This document shows, one piece after another, positions 14,994 to 22,538 of a DNA stretch of 33,215 nt. Both the position numbers and the translations under genes were made by a program. The notes under the pieces are model-generated. The model did not search any database and was not told where the DNA came from. It saw only the letters and a program-made list of their open reading frames with translations. Location: assembly GCA_037478855.1 (NCBI GenBank), contig JBBFLY010000032.1, forward strand, positions 1 to 33,215, given 5' to 3'. How positions within the stretch are numbered: position 1 is the first letter of the stretch; every line of letters begins with the position of its first letter. The DNA is from Rhabdothermincola sp037478855. Its GTDB lineage: Bacteria > Actinomycetota > Acidimicrobiia > Acidimicrobiales > Acidimicrobilacustridaceae.

Positions 14994-16508
14994 GTGGCGA
15001 TCAAGAAGATCTGCGGGGTGGAGACGGAGTACGGCATCGTGCTCCGTGGGGCAGGCGACGCCAACCCCATCGCGGCCTCGTCGATGCTCATCAACGCGTA
15101 CGTGAACGAGCTGGCCCGGGCCCGCGGTACTGGTGGCGCGTCCTCGAAGGTCGGTTGGGACTTCGAGGACGAGTCACCCGGCAACGACGCCCGGGGCATC
15201 CCTGCAGCCGGCTCGATGGCTCCGGAGGTGGAGACCCATCTGGTCAACGCGGTGCTCACCAACGGGGCCCGCTACTACGTCGACCACGCACATCCGGAGC
15301 TGTCGACGCCTGAGTGCGCCGATGCCCGCTCGGTGGTCGTCTACGACCGTGCCGCGGAGGAGATCCTCAAGCAGTCGATGGAGGCGGCGCGGCGGCTCCT
15401 ACCCGAGGGGCAGGAGATCGTCGTCTACAAGAACAACAGCGACCGCAAGGGCAACTCCTACGGCTGCCATGAGAACTACCTGATGGACCGCCACGTTCCC
15501 TTCGGGCGAATCGTCGTGCACGCGATGGCCCACTTCATCACCCGGCAGATCTTCACCGGGGCCGGCAAGGTGGGCTCCGAGGCGGCTGGCGTGACCTGGC
15601 GCGAGGTGCCCTTCCAGCTCTCGCAGCGGGCGGACTTCTTCGAGGAGGAGGTCGGGCTCGAGACGACGCTGAAGCGACCCATCGTCAACACGCGCGATGA
15701 GCCGCACGCCGACGCGCACAAGTACCGACGTCTCCACGTGATCGTCGGCGACGCGAACCTCTCTGAGGTGGCGACCTTCCTGAAGGTCGGGACCACCGCG
15801 CTCGTGCTCGCGATGGTGGAGGACGACTTCCTCACCCGGGAGGTCGTGTTCAACGCCCCGGTGCGGGCCATCCGTCAGGTGAGCTACGACCTCTCCCTGC
15901 GGGAGCCGCTCGAGCTGATCGACGGGTCCACCGTGACCGCGCTCGAGGTCCAGTGGGAGTTCTATGACCGGGCCCGCAAGTACGCCGACGCCTTCGGTCT
16001 CGAATCGGTGGGTGAGAGCACCGGCCAGGAGGTGCTCCGCCGGTGGGAGGCAGTGCTCACCGCGCTCGAGTCCGATCCCTGGTCGCTGGCCCGTGAGCTC
16101 GACTGGGTGGCCAAGTACCGGCTGATCGACGGCTACCGGGAACGGCACAGCCTGGGGTGGGACGATGCGAGGCTGGCTGCGATGGATCTGCAGTACCACG
16201 ATCTGCGCCCCGAGCGGTCGCTCGCGGCCCGGGTGGGTCTGCACCGACTGACCACGGATGAGGAGGTCCGCCGGGCGATGACCGAGCCACCGCTCGACAC
16301 CCGGGCCTACTTCCGTGGCAAGTGCCTGCAGAAGTGGGCCGATGACATCGTCGCCGCGAACTGGGACTCGCTGGTGTTCGACGTGGGTCGTGACCCGCTC
16401 CGCAGGGTTCCGATGATGGAGCCAACGCGCGGAACGGAGGCGCACGTGGGTACCTTGTTGGCGGAGTGTTCGACGTCCGCGGAGCTGCTGGAGCGGCTCG
16501 GCTCGTAG
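14994..16508 (+). CDS. dop: Dop, depupylase/Pup deamidase
   Basis: Glutamine-synthetase-like enzyme that removes Pup from proteins and, in species with a Gln-ended Pup, deamidates it. The 504-residue protein begins IKKICGVETEYGIVL with the Mg/ATP-binding Glu10 and Glu12. It has the Dop-specific loop (about residues 42-80, ARGTGGASSKVGWDFEDESP...) that separates it from PafA. The catalytic Asp97 lies in YYVDHAHPELSTPECAD, and NNSDRKGNSYGCHENYLMDR follows. GTG 14994 gives the family N-terminus. Dop lies between Mpa and Pup as in mycobacteria. Since Pup here already ends in Glu, depupylation is the likely main activity. Confidence 0.96.
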   Translation: MAIKKICGVETEYGIVLRGAGDANPIAASSMLINAYVNELARARGTGGASSKVGWDFEDESPGNDARGIPAAGSMAPEVETHLVNAVLTNGARYYVDHAHPELSTPECADARSVVVYDRAAEEILKQSMEAARRLLPEGQEIVVYKNNSDRKGNSYGCHENYLMDRHVPFGRIVVHAMAHFITRQIFTGAGKVGSEAAGVTWREVPFQLSQRADFFEEEVGLETTLKRPIVNTRDEPHADAHKYRRLHVIVGDANLSEVATFLKVGTTALVLAMVEDDFLTREVVFNAPVRAIRQVSYDLSLREPLELIDGSTVTALEVQWEFYDRARKYADAFGLESVGESTGQEVLRRWEAVLTALESDPWSLARELDWVAKYRLIDGYRERHSLGWDDARLAAMDLQYHDLRPERSLAARVGLHRLTTDEEVRRAMTEPPLDTRAYFRGKCLQKWADDIVAANWDSLVFDVGRDPLRRVPMMEPTRGTEAHVGTLLAECSTSAELLERLGS

Positions 16509-16542
16509 GTCCGGACCACGATGAGCGACGAAGCGAGCGGTG

Positions 16543-16737
16543 ATGGCTGAGCGAGAGCAGATCAAGAAGCCGGCGAAGGAACGGGAAGACGTCGAGATCG
16601 ACGACTCGCCCGCGACCACCGAGCGCGGCGAGAAGCTGAAGGCCGAGCTCGACGAGCTGCTGGACGAGATCGACGACGTCCTCGAGACCAACGCCGAGGA
16701 GTTCGTCAAGAGCTACGTCCAAAAGGGCGGGGAGTAG
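16543..16737 (+). CDS. pup: Prokaryotic ubiquitin-like protein Pup, ending in Gly-Gly-Glu
   Basis: Protein modifier of 64 residues, intrinsically disordered, that PafA links through its C-terminal glutamate to lysines of proteins destined for the proteasome. The C-terminal half LKAELDELLDEIDDVLE forms the helix bound by the Mpa coiled coil, and the end FVKSYVQKGGE is the Pup signature. The last residue is encoded as Glu (GAG), not Gln, so no deamidation is required. ATG 16543 is preferred to GTG 16540 one codon earlier. It starts 34 nt after dop, and a nine-codon frame (16521-16550) overlaps its start. Pup is followed at 33 nt by the large LuxR-type gene rather than by prcB. Confidence 0.97.
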   Translation: MAEREQIKKPAKEREDVEIDDSPATTERGEKLKAELDELLDEIDDVLETNAEEFVKSYVQKGGE

Positions 16738-16770
16738 CAGGCCGGTCCCGTCCCAGCGGGGATCATCCAC

Positions 16771-19443
16771 GTGCAGCCTGGCGCTGACGCCGACGGAGGC
16801 CGGACCGCGGTGAGGAAGGCGATCTGGCCGCTGGTTGGCCGGGAGGCCGAGATCGCGGCGGTGCAGGCTGCTCTGGCCGAAGGCCGGCATGTGGTCGTGC
16901 TCGGCGCCGCCGGGCTGGGCAAGACCAGGCTGGTCGAGGACGCCACGGCGGCAGTGGCTGCCACCGGGGTGGTGGTGCGACGGGTCGTGGCGACGCCCGG
17001 GGACGTGGCGATGGCCATGGCCCCGTTCCTGAACCTCGTCGAGGGCCGGCTCGATGATCCGCTCGGGGCGGTGCTCGACGCGTTGGGACCCGTCGGGGGT
17101 GCCGGGGCGCCGGTGCTGATCGTCGACGACGCTCACCAGCTCGACCCGACTGCGGCCGCGCTCGTGCACCAGCTCGCGGTGCGGGGACGACCGGGCACAC
17201 TCGCACCGGTGCGGCTCGTGCTGCTGGCCCGATCCGGCGTCGAGCTACCCGACCCCGTGGCCGCCGTGCTCGCCATGGACGGGACCGCCCTCGTGCAGCC
17301 CCGGCCCCTCGATGAGACCGCCGCCCGCGAAGCGGTGATCAGGCGGCTGGGGGGTCGTCTCGAGCCGCACTCGGCTGACCGGATCGTGGGGGCGGCGCAG
17401 GGCAACCCGCTGTACCTCCGTGAGATCGTCGAGGGAGCCCTGAGCGCCGGGGCCCTGGTCGACGATGCCGGGCTCTGGCGCCTGCGCGGCCAGCTCACGT
17501 CCACACCGGTGCTCGAGGACGTCGTGCTCGCCCGCATCCTCTGCCTCAGCCCGGACGAGATCGACGCCCTCGAGGCGCTGGCGGTCGCCGGCGAGCTCGA
17601 TCTGGCGGTGATCGGGCGCTCGGTGGCATCGGAGGTGCTCGAGCGCCTCGAGCGCGCTGAGCATCTCCGCGTGCGAGCGGTGGGAGGTCGCACGCTGGTG
17701 GATGTCGGTCATCCGCTCGTGCGCGAGCTGCTACGGGCCCGGCTGCCGGCGCTCGCCGTGCTGCGGTTGTGCCGGATCCTGGCGGAGTCGAGCGAGACCG
17801 CGCTCGCCGACGGGGCGCTCGGTGACCGCCCCGAGGTCCACGTGCAGGTGACGGTCTGGCGTCTCCGGGGTGGGATGCCCGTGGGGGCGGACGCACTGTT
17901 CGAGGCTGCGACCGCCGCGGTGGCCCTGGGCGACACCGCGCTCGGAGCCGAGCTGGCGGCCGCGTCGTGCGAGGTGGTGCCGGCCGCGAGACCGGCGCTG
18001 CTGGCCTCATGGTGCCTCGCGCAGCAGGGGCGCCACGAAGAGGCGATCGAGCTGATCGAGCGGTTCCGGCCAGCGGTGGAGACCGCCTGGGATCGGGCCG
18101 CCATGGACCTGCGGATCAGCGAGGAGCACTGGTGGGGTGCGCAGGACACCTGCTCCGCGTTGGCAGTGCTGCGCGCCGGGATCGATGGCGCGGGGGAGGC
18201 TGCAGCGCTGCTCGAGGCGCAGCTCGGTGTGTTCGCCATGCTCGACGGGCGGATCCGCGACGCCGCTGAGATCGGCTCGCGCTACCTCGAGCATCCGCAT
18301 CCAGCGGTGCGGTTCTGCGCTGGCCTGGCGGTCGCGCACGCGCTCGCCTACGGGGACCAGGGCGGACAGGCTGCGGCGATCGCAAGTGAGGTCTACGCGG
18401 ATCTGCAGCGCGAGCGAGAGGAGCTGTTCGCGGACCTCGACGTGCAGGTGGTCGGTCTGCAGCTCGGCCTGCTCTACGACGGGCGTCTCGAGGAGGCCCA
18501 GCAGATCGCGGCGCTGGTCGACGAAGGGGCCAGGGCACGACCCGACCCGCAGCCCCGCGCGTGGGGCGCGGTCCTCGCAGGTTGCAGCGCGCTCGTGGCT
18601 GGGCAGCTGGAGGTCGCCGTCCGTCGCCTGCTCGAGGCTGAGCTGCTGTGGATCGACTGCGGGTTGCGGGGTCCGGCACGCTGGTGTGCCACGGGGGTCG
18701 CGCTGGCGGCGGCAGGGCTCGGTGAGCGGGAGACCGCCCGAGCCGCGCTCGGACGGATGGAGGGGTATCCAGCAGAGGGGTTCGGACTGTTCGAGCCCCT
18801 GCAACGGCTGGCCTGCGTCTGGTTGGCCGTCGCCGACCACCACGACGCGGCTGCGGTGGCGGCGGCACGGGAGGCAGCGGATCTGGCCGTCGAACGTGGT
18901 GCGTGGGCCTTCGCCGCGTGGATCGCGCACGACCTGGCACGGCTCGGTCTGGTCGATGCCGCCATCGAGCTGGTGGGCCGTCTGCCCGCCGAGCTCTCCC
19001 CGCTGGCGCGGGCCCGTGTCGGCTACGTCGAGGCGGTCTCGGTCGCGGATCCTGGAGGGCTCGACCTCGTGGCCGAGCAGTTCGAGGCCATGGGAGCGAA
19101 GCTGTTCGCCGCGGAAGCGCATGCCGGAGCGGCGAGGCTGCGCCGTCGCAGCGGGCGCCGTCGCGAGGCGCTGCTGGCGGCCGGTCGGTCGGCTGCCCTT
19201 CTGGACACGGGGGCGGTGGCGGCCACACCTCCGCTGGGCGGGCGGGTGGCGAGCGGTCCGCTCTCTCCGCGGGAACGCCAGGTCGCGGAGCTGGCCGCGG
19301 CCGGGCGGGCGAACAAGGAGATCGCGGCGATGCTCGTGGTCTCGGAGCGCACCGTGGAGAACCACCTCTACCGGGCGTTCATCAAGCTCGGCATCGGTTC
19401 CCGCGCCGAGCTCGCGGACGCGCTCGGCGTGACCGGGGCCTGA
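16771..19443 (+). CDS. LuxR-family regulator with N-terminal ATPase (LAL-type)
   Basis: Large STAND-type ATPase transcription regulator of 890 residues. Walker A GAAGLGKT (45-52) and Walker B VLIVDDAHQLD (with Asp119-Asp120) form the nucleotide site. The middle (about 330-800) is a long series of helical pairs rich in Ala and Leu, consistent with TPR-like repeats that sense a ligand or partner. The C-terminus GPLSPRERQVAELAAAGRANKEIAAML...TVENHLYRAFIKLGI is the LuxR helix-turn-helix. GTG 16771 is used; GTG 16810 is an alternative. Position 33 nt after pup suggests read-through from the mpa-dop-pup unit. Targets are unknown; the next two genes and prcBA are the nearest candidates. Confidence 0.9.
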   Translation: MQPGADADGGRTAVRKAIWPLVGREAEIAAVQAALAEGRHVVVLGAAGLGKTRLVEDATAAVAATGVVVRRVVATPGDVAMAMAPFLNLVEGRLDDPLGAVLDALGPVGGAGAPVLIVDDAHQLDPTAAALVHQLAVRGRPGTLAPVRLVLLARSGVELPDPVAAVLAMDGTALVQPRPLDETAAREAVIRRLGGRLEPHSADRIVGAAQGNPLYLREIVEGALSAGALVDDAGLWRLRGQLTSTPVLEDVVLARILCLSPDEIDALEALAVAGELDLAVIGRSVASEVLERLERAEHLRVRAVGGRTLVDVGHPLVRELLRARLPALAVLRLCRILAESSETALADGALGDRPEVHVQVTVWRLRGGMPVGADALFEAATAAVALGDTALGAELAAASCEVVPAARPALLASWCLAQQGRHEEAIELIERFRPAVETAWDRAAMDLRISEEHWWGAQDTCSALAVLRAGIDGAGEAAALLEAQLGVFAMLDGRIRDAAEIGSRYLEHPHPAVRFCAGLAVAHALAYGDQGGQAAAIASEVYADLQREREELFADLDVQVVGLQLGLLYDGRLEEAQQIAALVDEGARARPDPQPRAWGAVLAGCSALVAGQLEVAVRRLLEAELLWIDCGLRGPARWCATGVALAAAGLGERETARAALGRMEGYPAEGFGLFEPLQRLACVWLAVADHHDAAAVAAAREAADLAVERGAWAFAAWIAHDLARLGLVDAAIELVGRLPAELSPLARARVGYVEAVSVADPGGLDLVAEQFEAMGAKLFAAEAHAGAARLRRRSGRRREALLAAGRSAALLDTGAVAATPPLGGRVASGPLSPRERQVAELAAAGRANKEIAAMLVVSERTVENHLYRAFIKLGIGSRAELADALGVTGA

Positions 19444-19459
19444 CCAGGGCCCGCCCTGG
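19444..19459 (+). terminator. Short hairpin after the LuxR-type gene
   Basis: CCAGGGC-cc-GCCCTGG begins directly after the TGA at 19441-19443, a seven-base-pair stem. A U-tract is absent. It may be a weak terminator or a transcript 3' end. Confidence 0.4.
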
Positions 19460-19527
19460 CCGCGGCCGCCCGGTGGGTTGAGTACCCGGACGGGGCGGTT
19501 GCGTGCTCACCACTCAAGACCGCACCT

Positions 19528-19776
19528 GTGGTGCTGTGGTCCCCTGGGGTCGTGGACGGAGAGGAGACGGGCCTCGACGCACTGCGCAAGGCGCTCGAGA
19601 CCGACCCGGAGCTGGCGAGACGTCTCGACGTTGACCCGGCCTCGGTCGTGCGGGCGTTCGCCCTGACGGACGAGGACCTCGCGATCCTCGAACGTCACCA
19701 GCGCCGCGCCGATGGGCCCCGGCTCGCCGACCTGTTCACGATCACCGATACCCCCGATGTCGAGGAGGAACCCTGA
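19528..19776 (+). CDS. Small acidic helical protein, unknown
   Basis: A protein of about 82 residues with no cysteine and no membrane segment. The core LDALRKALETDPELARRLDVDPASVVRAFALTDEDLAILERH resembles the short helical pattern (ALRKxLxxDPELxxRxxxDPxxxxxxFxLTDEDLxxL) of LigA/Nif11-like small domains that occur alone or as leader peptides of modified peptides. The tail ends acidic (TPDVEEEP) and has no Cys, Ser or Thr cluster to be a modified core. The start is uncertain: GTG 19528, 19531 or 19552. The stop overlaps the lipoprotein start (TGATG at 19774-19778), and GAGGAGG for that gene lies inside this one. The pair is therefore co-translated. Confidence 0.65.
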   Translation: MVLWSPGVVDGEETGLDALRKALETDPELARRLDVDPASVVRAFALTDEDLAILERHQRRADGPRLADLFTITDTPDVEEEP

Positions 19777-20807
19777 TGTCACAGCCGTCCGCCCTTCGCC
19801 GAGCCCGGCGGGTCAGGGTCGCAGCGATCACGACGGCAGCCGCGCTGGCCCTGGCTGCGTGCTCGAGCGGCAGCGACTCGACCGAGACGGCGGGCGCGCC
19901 GACCACCGTGCCCGCCGGGCGGCCCGCCACCGACGCCGCCGCACGGGTCGACCCCCGCACGCTCTCCGATCCCTGTGCCATCTTCGGCGAGGGCACGGTC
20001 GAGCGGATCCTCGGCGGAGCCGTCGAGGACCCCCTGCCGACCGTGCAGTCGTACGAGATCGGCTGCCGCTGGTCCGCGGGACCCGACGCGTTCGTCACGT
20101 ACACGATCGAGACGGAGCGGCCGGGCCAGGAGGCCTTCGACGGCGTCATGCAGTACCTCGAGGCGTCGCAGGGCACCGAGGAGGTCGACCTCGGCGATCG
20201 GGCAGTGGTGAAGCTGGTCGAGGGGTCCAGCGGCAAGCAGGCCGTGCTCGATGCGGTCATCCACGGGTGGTACGCAACGATCACGGTGACGGGCACGGAT
20301 GACCCGCGGGCTCAGGCCATCGAGCTCGGTCGCATGCTCGAGTCCTCGCTCATCGCGTTCACCCCGATGGATCCGAGCGCCACCTCCACCACGGCCGGGG
20401 GAAGCAGCGGCCCGGTGGCGCCCGGGACGCTGATCGACTTGCAGGTCACCATCGAGGAGCCGGCTGAGATCGCCGGCACCACCACGCTCGAGAGCCTGAA
20501 GGTCGCCGGTGTCCCCGGCTACGCCAACTGCTCGCAACCCGGTCAACCGATCTTCCTGTTGGAGTTCATCGCGCTCCCGGGCGAGAACCCGCCGACCCCG
20601 GTCGGGACGTTCACGATCAAGGTCGACGACGGCATCGACGTGGGGGAGACGAAACCGGCTTCGATCAGCGTCGGGCTCGGCCGATCCGACACGGCGACGG
20701 TCACCACCTATGAGGGCACCTTGACGGTGAACGCAGCCGGCACGGGCGGCACGTTCGAGGCGCCCGGTGGCCCGAAGGGGACCTGGTCGTGCGTCCGGGC
20801 CAGCTAG
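19776..20807 (+). CDS. Secreted lipoprotein, DUF3558-like N-terminal part
   Basis: Lipoprotein of 343 residues. The signal peptide has Arg-rich n-region, ITTAAALALAAC lipobox (Cys29) and a Ser/Thr/Pro-rich linker. The first domain (about 60-195) has paired cysteines in DPCAIFGEGTVERILGG and YEIGCRWSAG, the pattern of actinobacterial DUF3558 lipoproteins. A second Ser/Gly/Thr linker (about 200-215) leads to a beta-rich domain with Cys near 250 and Cys near 339, likely another disulfide. Function unknown; predicted outside the membrane. GAGGAGG seven nt before ATG 19776 is a strong ribosome binding site, and a strong hairpin follows at 20830-20863. Confidence 0.85.
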   Translation: MSQPSALRRARRVRVAAITTAAALALAACSSGSDSTETAGAPTTVPAGRPATDAAARVDPRTLSDPCAIFGEGTVERILGGAVEDPLPTVQSYEIGCRWSAGPDAFVTYTIETERPGQEAFDGVMQYLEASQGTEEVDLGDRAVVKLVEGSSGKQAVLDAVIHGWYATITVTGTDDPRAQAIELGRMLESSLIAFTPMDPSATSTTAGGSSGPVAPGTLIDLQVTIEEPAEIAGTTTLESLKVAGVPGYANCSQPGQPIFLLEFIALPGENPPTPVGTFTIKVDDGIDVGETKPASISVGLGRSDTATVTTYEGTLTVNAAGTGGTFEAPGGPKGTWSCVRAS

Positions 20808-20829
20808 ACAGACGCACCGGCAGCTGATC

Positions 20830-20863
20830 GTGGGGCGGTAGGAGAGCTCTCCTGCTGCCCCAC
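20830..20863 (+). terminator. Strong hairpin between the lipoprotein gene and prcB
   Basis: A 17-bp stem (20830-20846 with 20847-20863) containing two G-U wobble pairs on the plus strand and no separate loop, so two central pairs must open. It starts 22 nt after the lipoprotein stop and ends before the prcB promoter at 20919. No U-run follows. It probably separates the two transcription units. Confidence 0.7.
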
Positions 20864-20918
20864 CAGCGCGCGCTCAGGTGTGGGTGGTCGTGGTGCGGAC
20901 CCCGGTGCGGCGGACCGG

Positions 20919-20924
20919 TAGCCT
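20919..20924 (+). promoter_or_regulatory. Leaderless -10 box of prcB
   Basis: TAGCCT is followed by seven nt and GTG 20932. It indicates a promoter for prcBA independent of pup, and it excludes the in-frame GTG at 20878. Confidence 0.55.
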
Positions 20925-20931
20925 GCTCCCC

Positions 20932-21774
20932 GTGACGATGCCGATCTTCCCGCCCGGCGACGACCCCGGGCCCAGCTTCACCGAGCTCCTCCGGCGCGTC
21001 GGGCTGGCGCCGGAGATCCCGATGCTGTCCGCAGCCGAGCGCCTTGAGATCGCTCACGGCACGACGGTGGTGGCGATCCGCTTCGCTGACGGTGTGGTGA
21101 TGGCCGGTGACCGCCGTGCCACGAGCGGCAACTTCATCTCGCACCGGGCGATCGAAAAGGTGTTCCCGGCCGACCGCCACTCCGGGGTGGCCATCGCTGG
21201 AGCGGCGGGTCCGGCGATGGAGATGGTCAAGCTGTTCCAGCTGCAGCTCGAGCACTACGAGAAGGTCGAGGGCACCCCGCTCAGCCTCGAGGGCAAGGCG
21301 AACACCCTGGCACAGATGGTCCGCTCGAACCTCCCCGCGGCCATGCAAGGTCTGGGGGTCGTGCCCCTCTTCGCGGGCTACGACACGCAGCGGCGGTCCG
21401 GTCGCCTCTTCGAGTACGACATCACCGGTGGTCGCTACGAGGAGACGCGCTTCGCCGCGAGTGGCTCCGGGAGCCTGCACGCGGGAACGGTGATCAAGCT
21501 GGGCTACCGCGAGGGTCTCGAACGCAACGCTGCGGTCGACCTAGCGATCACCGCGCTGTTCGAGGCAGCCGATGAGGACTCCGCCACCGGTGGTCCGGAC
21601 CTGGTCCGGGGGATCTACCCCGTGATCGCCACGATCACCGGTGACGGCTTCACCCGTCTCGCCGACGCGGAGATCGCGGAGCGGTTCCAGGGGCTCGTCG
21701 CCACCCTCACCGAGCGTGAGGCCGCCGCGCCCCGCCTGCCCGAGACGACGACCGAAGGGGGTGACCAGCCATGA
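20932..21774 (+). CDS. prcB: 20S proteasome beta subunit PrcB
   Basis: Catalytic subunit of the proteasome core, an N-terminal nucleophile threonine protease. The 280-residue precursor has a 43-residue propeptide ending in AHG; autocleavage exposes Thr44 (TTVVAIRFADGVVMAGDRRAT). In mature numbering Asp17, Arg19 and Lys33 (EKVF) of the active site are present. GSGSLHAG and the C-terminal helix follow the family pattern. The GTG start is fixed by the TAGCCT box; a second possible initiator, ATG 20938, is two codons later. The last codons overlap prcA (ATGA at 21771-21774). The propeptide is shorter than the 57 residues of the M. tuberculosis one. Confidence 0.97.
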   Translation: MTMPIFPPGDDPGPSFTELLRRVGLAPEIPMLSAAERLEIAHGTTVVAIRFADGVVMAGDRRATSGNFISHRAIEKVFPADRHSGVAIAGAAGPAMEMVKLFQLQLEHYEKVEGTPLSLEGKANTLAQMVRSNLPAAMQGLGVVPLFAGYDTQRRSGRLFEYDITGGRYEETRFAASGSGSLHAGTVIKLGYREGLERNAAVDLAITALFEAADEDSATGGPDLVRGIYPVIATITGDGFTRLADAEIAERFQGLVATLTEREAAAPRLPETTTEGGDQP

Positions 21775-22469
21775 CGATGCCGTTCTACGTCGCGCCCGAG
21801 CAGGTCATGAAGGATCGGGCCGACTATGCGCGCAAGGGCATCGCGCGCGGCCGCAGCCTCGCGGCGGTGCTCTACGACGACGGTGTCCTGATCTGCGCAG
21901 AGAACCCCTCGGCCACCCTCCGCAAGATCAGCGAGATCTACGACCGGATCGCCTTCGCTGGGGTCGGCAAGTACAACGAGTTCGACCAGCTCCGCATCGC
22001 CGGCATCCGGGCGGCCGACCTCAAGGGCTACGCGTACAGCCGCGAGGATGTCGACGCCAGGAGCCTCGCCAACCAGTACGCGCAGATCCTCGGCCAGATC
22101 TTCACGCACGAGATGAAGCCCATGGAGGTCGAGATCCTGGTGGCGGAGATCGGTACCGCACCCGGTGAGCACCAGCTGTTCCACATCCTCTACGACGGCA
22201 CGGTGATGGATGAGCAGAACCTCACCGTGCTCGGTGGTGACGCGGACGCGATCGCGGCGAGGCTCGAGCAGGACTGGCAGCCGGGGCTGTCCCTCGCCGA
22301 CGCCGTGCGGGTGACGGTCCGGGGCCTGGCGGGGCCGGAGCGCACCCTCGGACCGAGCGAGCTGGAGGCCGCGGTGCTGGCGCGCGCGAACGGACGGCGG
22401 GCGTTCCGGCGCCTCGGGGACGACGAGCTGGCGGGCTACCTGGCGGGGGACCAGTCCACGCCGTCCTGA
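21771..22469 (+). CDS. prcA: 20S proteasome alpha subunit PrcA
   Basis: Non-catalytic ring subunit of the core, 232 residues. The start MTMPFYVAPEQVMKDRADYARKGIARGRS is the gating N-terminus and first helix of actinobacterial PrcA. IYDRIAFAGVGKYNEFDQLR and NQYAQILGQIFTHEMKPMEVE follow. The N-terminal threonine is not processed in alpha subunits. Its ATG overlaps the prcB stop, which suits the one-to-one ratio needed for assembly. Residues 185-232 are variable; an HbYX tail from Mpa would dock between alpha subunits. The next gene downstream is a pseudogene with its own promoter. Confidence 0.97.
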   Translation: MTMPFYVAPEQVMKDRADYARKGIARGRSLAAVLYDDGVLICAENPSATLRKISEIYDRIAFAGVGKYNEFDQLRIAGIRAADLKGYAYSREDVDARSLANQYAQILGQIFTHEMKPMEVEILVAEIGTAPGEHQLFHILYDGTVMDEQNLTVLGGDADAIAARLEQDWQPGLSLADAVRVTVRGLAGPERTLGPSELEAAVLARANGRRAFRRLGDDELAGYLAGDQSTPS

Positions 22470-22524
22470 CCGCCGATCGGTGTGGCGGTCCGACTCCGGC
22501 GGTCGCTCGGGCGGCCGACTTGGG

Positions 22525-22530
22525 TAGGGT
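22525..22530 (+). promoter_or_regulatory. Leaderless -10 box before the broken phosphoketolase
   Basis: TAGGGT is followed by eight nt and GTG 22539. The promoter is intact although the gene is broken. Confidence 0.5.
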
Positions 22531-22538
22531 CATCGGTC

